A DNA stretch of 26,589 nucleotides from a virus. The stretch lies in the IMG/VR virus record IMGVR_UViG_3300020162_000532, positions 1-26,589 of that record; one strand, given 5' to 3'. The notes under the pieces were generated by a model that was given only the letters and a program-made list of their open reading frames with translations, was not told the origin of the DNA and made no database searches. The position numbers and the translations under genes are program-made. Below are positions 23,156-26,589 of this stretch, one piece after another (the first letter of the stretch is position 1; the number at the start of each line of letters is the position of its first letter).

Positions 23156-23525
23156 ATGTCTCACCTTGTTCACTTACAAACAGCATATTATGTTTAGTTA
23201 CTGTAAACCTACCATTTTCTGTAGGGACTATTAGACGTTTAATCTCACTCACCCTACGCCCAGGAATACGCATAACTCGATTATCACTGACATAATATTC
23301 TTCTTTCAGTTTAGTGTAATCAAAATATGATTGCTCTACATCCAGTAAGGCAAAGGCTGGGTCTTGGGTAGTGTAATTCTCATCCGATATCTTGGCTATT
23401 ATAGCACCCGATAAGGTATTATACAATATCTTTCTTGTAATTTTTTCAATGACTGGTCGAGTTTCTTCAAATTCCATCATGCCCTTGGTAAACTCGGCAT
23501 ACTCCTGGTCACTAAGTTCGGTCAT
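23136..23525 (-). CDS. Small hypothetical protein in the operon, 129 aa
   Basis: The ATG at 23525 is preferred because it gives a 14-nt overlap with the preceding gene; longer in-frame starts run far into that gene. Residues 1-30 are acidic and helical. The central part has A-I-I-A-K-I-S-D-E-N, and the C-terminal half looks beta-rich with V-M-R-I-P-G-R-R and a Y-D-Y-R-K-N end. I do not recognise a family. It lies between two GT-like genes and overlaps the next by 20 nt, so it is surely cotranscribed. It could be an accessory subunit, but nothing in the sequence shows this. Confidence 0.65.
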   Translation of the reverse strand: MTELSDQEYAEFTKGMMEFEETRPVIEKITRKILYNTLSGAIIAKISDENYTTQDPAFALLDVEQSYFDYTKLKEEYYVSDNRVMRIPGRRVSEIKRLIVPTENGRFTVTKHNMLFVSEQGETYDYRKN

Positions 23526-24345
23526 AATCAGCAGTCCAATGTTTAACGTAATAATGGAATGGATACCATTGTTTGGTGAGCCCCACAATTAAATTAAAGT
23601 CTTGATCTAATTGTGAATACAGGTGATTGGTCCAATCAGCATTGGGATGCAATCCATTAATACCACCCTTCATGTGAGTCATGATCGGATAACTTAATGC
23701 TGGATTAGTACAAACATCTTCACCCAGTAGGAATACCGCTATAGCAAATACGACATCTGTACTAGCTTCGTCTGGTGCCATCTTCCAACATATCTTGTAC
23801 TCGTTCCAGGACTCAAATATTTGATACACAAGAGTAAAAAATCTATTTGCAATTCCTGAATATTTAAAATAATAGATGCCATTGTATACATTAGGCAATG
23901 AATTTATTTTAAAAAACTTTCGATAATATTGATCTGTCACTGCTTGATTTTTAAAATTAGTAACAAATATTGGAAACAATACATCACGACTTCTAAGACC
24001 ATACTTCCAATGATCGATAGCTCGTGTCATAACTAGATCAGATTCTAGTTTAATAGTTTCCTTAAATGGAGTCAGACTATATGCTAATGCCTCATTACCA
24101 AACCGACCAAACTTGGGAGTTAGGTCCTCGTGTGCAATGATAATATGATCAAATATCTTTCTATTTTGTTCAGTGATAGCACTGTGCGTTTCTTCATTTA
24201 CTATAACCGCAGTTTGCGCTTGCGGCATATATTTTTTAATACTCTGTGCTTGAAGATGAGCTAACTTAAAATAATCAACATCCGTTGAGTTATTGGCTAT
24301 AGTTAGATATCCATATTGTGCTTTAAATTCACGACGTGAGGGCAT
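23512..24345 (-). CDS. GT-A-like protein with ESD in place of DXD
   Basis: A 277-aa protein with the order of a GT-A fold: an early Y-G-Y-L-T-I-A strand, then A-L-A-Y-S-L-T-P-F-K-E-T-I-K-L-E-S-D (E101-S-D103) at the place where the next gene upstream has a normal D-S-D. Later segments include N-G-I-Y-Y-F and a C-terminal H-M-K-G-G-I-N-G-L-H-P. These features match the GT8-like and related phage transferases in outline. The DXD change to ESD keeps one Asp and may still bind metal. It overlaps its neighbours by 17 and 14 nt. Activity is uncertain; it may act with the gene at 24329. Confidence 0.7.
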   Translation of the reverse strand: MPSRREFKAQYGYLTIANNSTDVDYFKLAHLQAQSIKKYMPQAQTAVIVNEETHSAITEQNRKIFDHIIIAHEDLTPKFGRFGNEALAYSLTPFKETIKLESDLVMTRAIDHWKYGLRSRDVLFPIFVTNFKNQAVTDQYYRKFFKINSLPNVYNGIYYFKYSGIANRFFTLVYQIFESWNEYKICWKMAPDEASTDVVFAIAVFLLGEDVCTNPALSYPIMTHMKGGINGLHPNADWTNHLYSQLDQDFNLIVGLTKQWYPFHYYVKHWTADYDRT

Positions 24346-25159
24346 CGATGTCCTGGCATATAGATTGGCTTTGCAAGCATAATTTGTTCATAACATGCAA
24401 ATTGGTATTAGATACTTTGATAATGGTGTCCATACAATTAATTATGATGTTTTTGTTGGTGTCAATTCTTTCAATGTAATTTCTAGCCGGTAACATCATC
24501 ATGGGTGGCAGTTTCTCATCCAGGGGGCGACACCCATTTAAGGTATGTGCCGCCAAACTCAATGCATAATCATTTCTAAAATGACTATTGATTAACATCA
24601 ATGCTTGATAATATTCGTAGTTTTTCTGTATAAGTTTCCAGTAATCAAATATAGCTCGGCTAGCAATACTTTTGTTAAAAATTACCACAGTAGCCCAGGC
24701 TTGCGGTATAGTATCGTTGATGTATCTGAATCCCTCGTACCCGCCTTTGCCAGTGATATCATGAGCCAACCAAGGGCAAAGAAAGTCACAATCTAAAGTT
24801 ACAAACTTCAGTAGTTCAGAATTAAAAACCAAGTAATCGCTGTCCAGTAATATGGTTACATCGTATGGTGATAGTTCCAAACTCAATGCTCTAGTATCGT
24901 TTTTAAAAGGATACTTCATGGTTTTTTCTTTATACTCGCTACTGGTATCGTCACGCACCACCAACGTTCTAGACCAGGTAGCCAAACTAGCAGATAGTAT
25001 TACTTGATCATACAAAGAACGATTGACTGGTTCTTTATCAGTAACCAGCGTGACCGGCAACCCTAAAAATTTGGTCACCAATTTGGTACAGTTATCAGCT
25101 ATGGTATAATAATCAAACTTGTCACCACCAAAGGCATGTAGCACGACACCTGTGGTCAT
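24329..25159 (-). CDS. GT-A glycosyltransferase-like protein with DSD motif
   Basis: A 276-aa protein resembling GT-A transferases. The N-terminus has V-V-L-H-A-F-G-G-D-K and a Y-Y-T-I-A-D-N-C segment. The key block is A-L-S-L-E-L-S-P-Y-D-V-T-I-L-L-D-S-D with D106-S-D108 as the metal/nucleotide-sugar motif. W-A-T-V-V-I-F-N-K-S is a typical later strand. The same frame of residues occurs in the gene at 23512, so the two are probably paralogues. The ATGA overlap with the upstream small gene couples it to the operon head. Donor and acceptor are unknown. Confidence 0.75.
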   Translation of the reverse strand: MTTGVVLHAFGGDKFDYYTIADNCTKLVTKFLGLPVTLVTDKEPVNRSLYDQVILSASLATWSRTLVVRDDTSSEYKEKTMKYPFKNDTRALSLELSPYDVTILLDSDYLVFNSELLKFVTLDCDFLCPWLAHDITGKGGYEGFRYINDTIPQAWATVVIFNKSIASRAIFDYWKLIQKNYEYYQALMLINSHFRNDYALSLAAHTLNGCRPLDEKLPPMMMLPARNYIERIDTNKNIIINCMDTIIKVSNTNLHVMNKLCLQSQSICQDIDALTS

Positions 25160-25485
25160 TTTAAGTCTTTCCCGCGCCTCAATTTCTTTAACTGTTCAAA
25201 TTCGCAATGCCACTCGTTCATTACACTTTGATATGTTTGTTTTAATTCAGTGAGTAGTTCATTGCGATTGATCTCGACAGGAGTATTGTACATATCCGAC
25301 AAGTATAGTTCATCAGCATCCCATACTGATAGAAAACTGATAAGTTCTGTTGTGGCTTTGAATAACCCGCCGTTGTGAGTAATGAGTAATTGTTGTTCAA
25401 TACGCTCAGACAGTGCCAGCTTGCTGGCTTGTTGATCGATTTTAAGTTGTGTAAATTCTATAAGTTTTTCAGATGAAGTAGTCAT
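25156..25485 (-). CDS. Small helical protein at the operon head, 109 aa
   Basis: The first gene of the 15-gene minus-strand operon. Its ATG lies only 6 nt after the -10 box of the promoter at 25492-25520, so the message should begin at or next to the start codon. No alternative in-frame start with a ribosome-binding site is visible. The product is helical at both ends (residues 4-32 and 72-100), with a central T-H-N-G-G-L-F-K-A-T and D-M-Y-N-T-P. I recall similar small proteins near tail-fibre genes in marine T4-like phages, without function. It could be a fibre-assembly helper or an operon regulator; neither is shown. Confidence 0.65.
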   Translation of the reverse strand: MTTSSEKLIEFTQLKIDQQASKLALSERIEQQLLITHNGGLFKATTELISFLSVWDADELYLSDMYNTPVEINRNELLTELKQTYQSVMNEWHCEFEQLKKLRRGKDLK

Positions 25486-25491
25486 ACTTGA

Positions 25492-25520
25492 ATTATAAAG
25501 AGTAATACTGGAAAAGTCAA
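25492..25520 (-). promoter_or_regulatory. Sigma-70 promoter of the 15-kb minus-strand operon
   Basis: Read on the minus strand: TTGACT (25520-25515), a 17-bp spacer and TATAAT (25497-25492). The -10 ends 6 nt before the ATG at 25485, so the expected transcription start falls on or next to the start codon. No other strong promoter is visible within the 15 genes downstream. Confidence 0.85.
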
Positions 25521-25537
25521 CACCTACTTTGTCAAAC

Positions 25538-26506
25538 TTAACTGGTAAACATCACCACCGTTGGAGTTCCCCAGGTGTTGGCGAGTCCATAGGCTGTGCT
25601 GGGACCGTACGGGTTAACAATGAAGGTCAGCGGATAGTCGACGTAATCAGCGTTGTCGCGATAGTTTGGATTGTACGGGACGCCACTGGGGTAAAAAGTA
25701 TCACCAGCATTATCATATGCATACACCAGAAAATTCAATACACCACCGGCACGATAGAGGTATCCATCTAGATAATTGGCGTTGTAATCTGCTACCCCAG
25801 TGTCGTTGTATTTCAAATACCAACGATTCCATGTGCCGTTCTCGGGTATATTCATAACAGTATACCCGTTAAACACAGTAAATCCTCCACTGTTACCCAA
25901 CGGGCCCGAAGCCAATCCGCCCAGTCTAATAGTACCCATATCACTACACAAGTTACTCCAGCTTTGCGTTTTGCTGGTACCAGCATTGGATATTGTGAAA
26001 GTAAAATCTATAAATCCACCGGCATTAAACCAGTAGCGCATCTGGTTGAAACTTCCCCAAGTAATAGTAGCCCCAACATATATACTAGTTGGTGTCAGAC
26101 CGAAACCTTTGGCTGTACTAGTTGTTCCTTGGTGGACGTATGTGTATGCTGTGGAGGTATAACGACTGTCATAGGTTGTCATTGCTGTATTTGCATTGCT
26201 TAATTGTGTTGCCATGTTTCCAACAGCATATATTCGTTGTCCAGTAGTAATATTAACACCGGCACCGCCAGATTGGTTAGTAAGTGTAACCCCGCTTCCG
26301 GTCTGATGTGTTCGTATACTGTTAATTCTGCTGGCCAATGTGCTCCACTGAGTGGCAGTAACCGTAGCACCGCCTGCAATCGTGCCAACGGTGCTAGCCT
26401 GCCCATAGCCTTTGTTACCACTTCCAACACCCCATAGGTTAGTTGCATCGTTGGCAAATGTATTGTAGTCACTACTTTCAATTCTAGATCCGGCTGTATA
26501 TGTCAT
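25538..26506 (-). CDS. Tail-fibre-like phage structural protein, 322 aa
   Basis: A Gly/Thr/Ser/Asn-rich, Cys-poor protein with the composition of phage fibres and adhesins. The N-terminus has I-E-S-S-D-Y-N-T-F-A-N-D and N-L-W-G-V-G-S-G-N-K-G-Y-G-Q, a pattern found near the start of T4-like fibre or whisker-like proteins. The C-terminal half is rich in Tyr, Asn and Gly in short repeats typical of beta-rich receptor-binding regions, and ends N-T-W-G-T-P-T-V-V. The end matches that of the partial gene upstream, so the two are paralogues or exchangeable tips. No Shine-Dalgarno is visible before the ATG; coupling from the upstream stop (10 nt away) is possible. Confidence 0.75.
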   Translation of the reverse strand: MTYTAGSRIESSDYNTFANDATNLWGVGSGNKGYGQASTVGTIAGGATVTATQWSTLASRINSIRTHQTGSGVTLTNQSGGAGVNITTGQRIYAVGNMATQLSNANTAMTTYDSRYTSTAYTYVHQGTTSTAKGFGLTPTSIYVGATITWGSFNQMRYWFNAGGFIDFTFTISNAGTSKTQSWSNLCSDMGTIRLGGLASGPLGNSGGFTVFNGYTVMNIPENGTWNRWYLKYNDTGVADYNANYLDGYLYRAGGVLNFLVYAYDNAGDTFYPSGVPYNPNYRDNADYVDYPLTFIVNPYGPSTAYGLANTWGTPTVVMFTS

Positions 26507-26516
26507 AATTTATATT

Positions 26517-26589
26517 TTAACTTGTTACCACGGTAACTGTTCCCCAAGTATTACTTATATATGAAGTACCTGGTGCAAAAACATTTGCT
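26517..26589 (-). CDS. Partial second tail-fibre-like protein, C-terminal end
   Basis: The frame is open from the right edge of the window to TAA (26519-26517). The 23 visible codons end Y-I-S-N-T-W-G-T-V-T-V-V-T-S, almost the same as the end of the next gene (N-T-W-G-T-P-T-V-V-M-F-T-S). It is therefore the 3' end of a related fibre or virion protein lying just upstream in the same transcript. Nothing more can be said from this fragment. Confidence 0.7.
   Translation of the reverse strand, partial: ANVFAPGTSYISNTWGTVTVVTS

Noticed and set aside
26507-26514. Late-promoter-like TATAAATT on the minus strand
   Set aside because: It differs from TATAAATA in the last base and lies directly before the ATG, so a transcript from it would start inside the gene.
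1-26589. tRNA, rRNA, insertion sequence or integrase/attachment site
   Set aside because: No cloverleaf, rRNA segment, transposase, integrase or terminal repeat was recognised; the gaps between genes are too short for most of these.

Overview
The window looks like part of the genome of a tailed double-stranded DNA phage, most likely a T4-like myovirus of an aquatic bacterium. Supporting points are dense gene packing with start/stop overlaps, tail-fibre-like proteins at the right end, a free-standing GIY-YIG nuclease, a phage-type thyX, a T4-type late promoter (TATAAATA at 1005-1012), and several small genes that resemble conserved unknowns of marine T4-like phages. That last resemblance is from memory; no search was run. 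Six good sigma-70 promoters (TTGAC[AT], 16-17 bp spacer, TATAAT or TATACT) show use of a bacterial housekeeping RNA polymerase. The host cannot be named from the sequence. Base composition looks moderately AT-rich; it was not computed.

Layout. Positions 1-1700 (+) hold five small phage genes, four of them probably a late or structural cluster. Positions 1725-5975 (+) form an early-type region, most genes with their own promoter: a GIY-YIG nuclease, four small unknown genes, a MoxR AAA+ ATPase, and a VWA protein carrying an HEXXH metallopeptidase-like motif. Positions 5991-7457 (+) hold four conserved-hypothetical phage genes. Positions 7463-10212 (+) form an operon of thyX, an SDR nucleotide-sugar epimerase/dehydratase and a DegT-type sugar aminotransferase. 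From 10196 to 25485 every gene is on the minus strand in a nearly gapless 15-gene operon of about 15.3 kb. It starts at a strong sigma-70 promoter (25492-25520) that lies so close to the first ATG that the transcript should be leaderless. Upstream of it (25538-26589, -) are two tandem tail-fibre-like genes with a shared C-terminal motif.

The minus-strand operon is the most unusual part. It encodes five radical SAM proteins with N-terminal twitch-type cysteine motifs, in two subfamilies. It also encodes a 2OG-Fe(II) oxygenase, a second oxygenase-like protein (DUF6445 type), an SGNH-hydrolase-like protein and three GT-A glycosyltransferase-like proteins. One further protein of 814 residues is built from repeated, mostly catalytically degenerate GT-like modules, including three copies of a 138-residue repeat at an exact 414-bp period. 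A 346-residue protein of unknown function lies between radical SAM genes.

How the genes may work together (inference): the SDR and DegT enzymes could make an amino sugar nucleotide; the GT-like proteins could place sugars on a virion or host-surface acceptor; the radical SAM and 2OG-Fe enzymes could modify those sugars or a protein; the SGNH protein could acylate or deacylate them. The adjacent tail-fibre genes fit a role in receptor binding or surface decoration, but no substrate can be read from the sequence.
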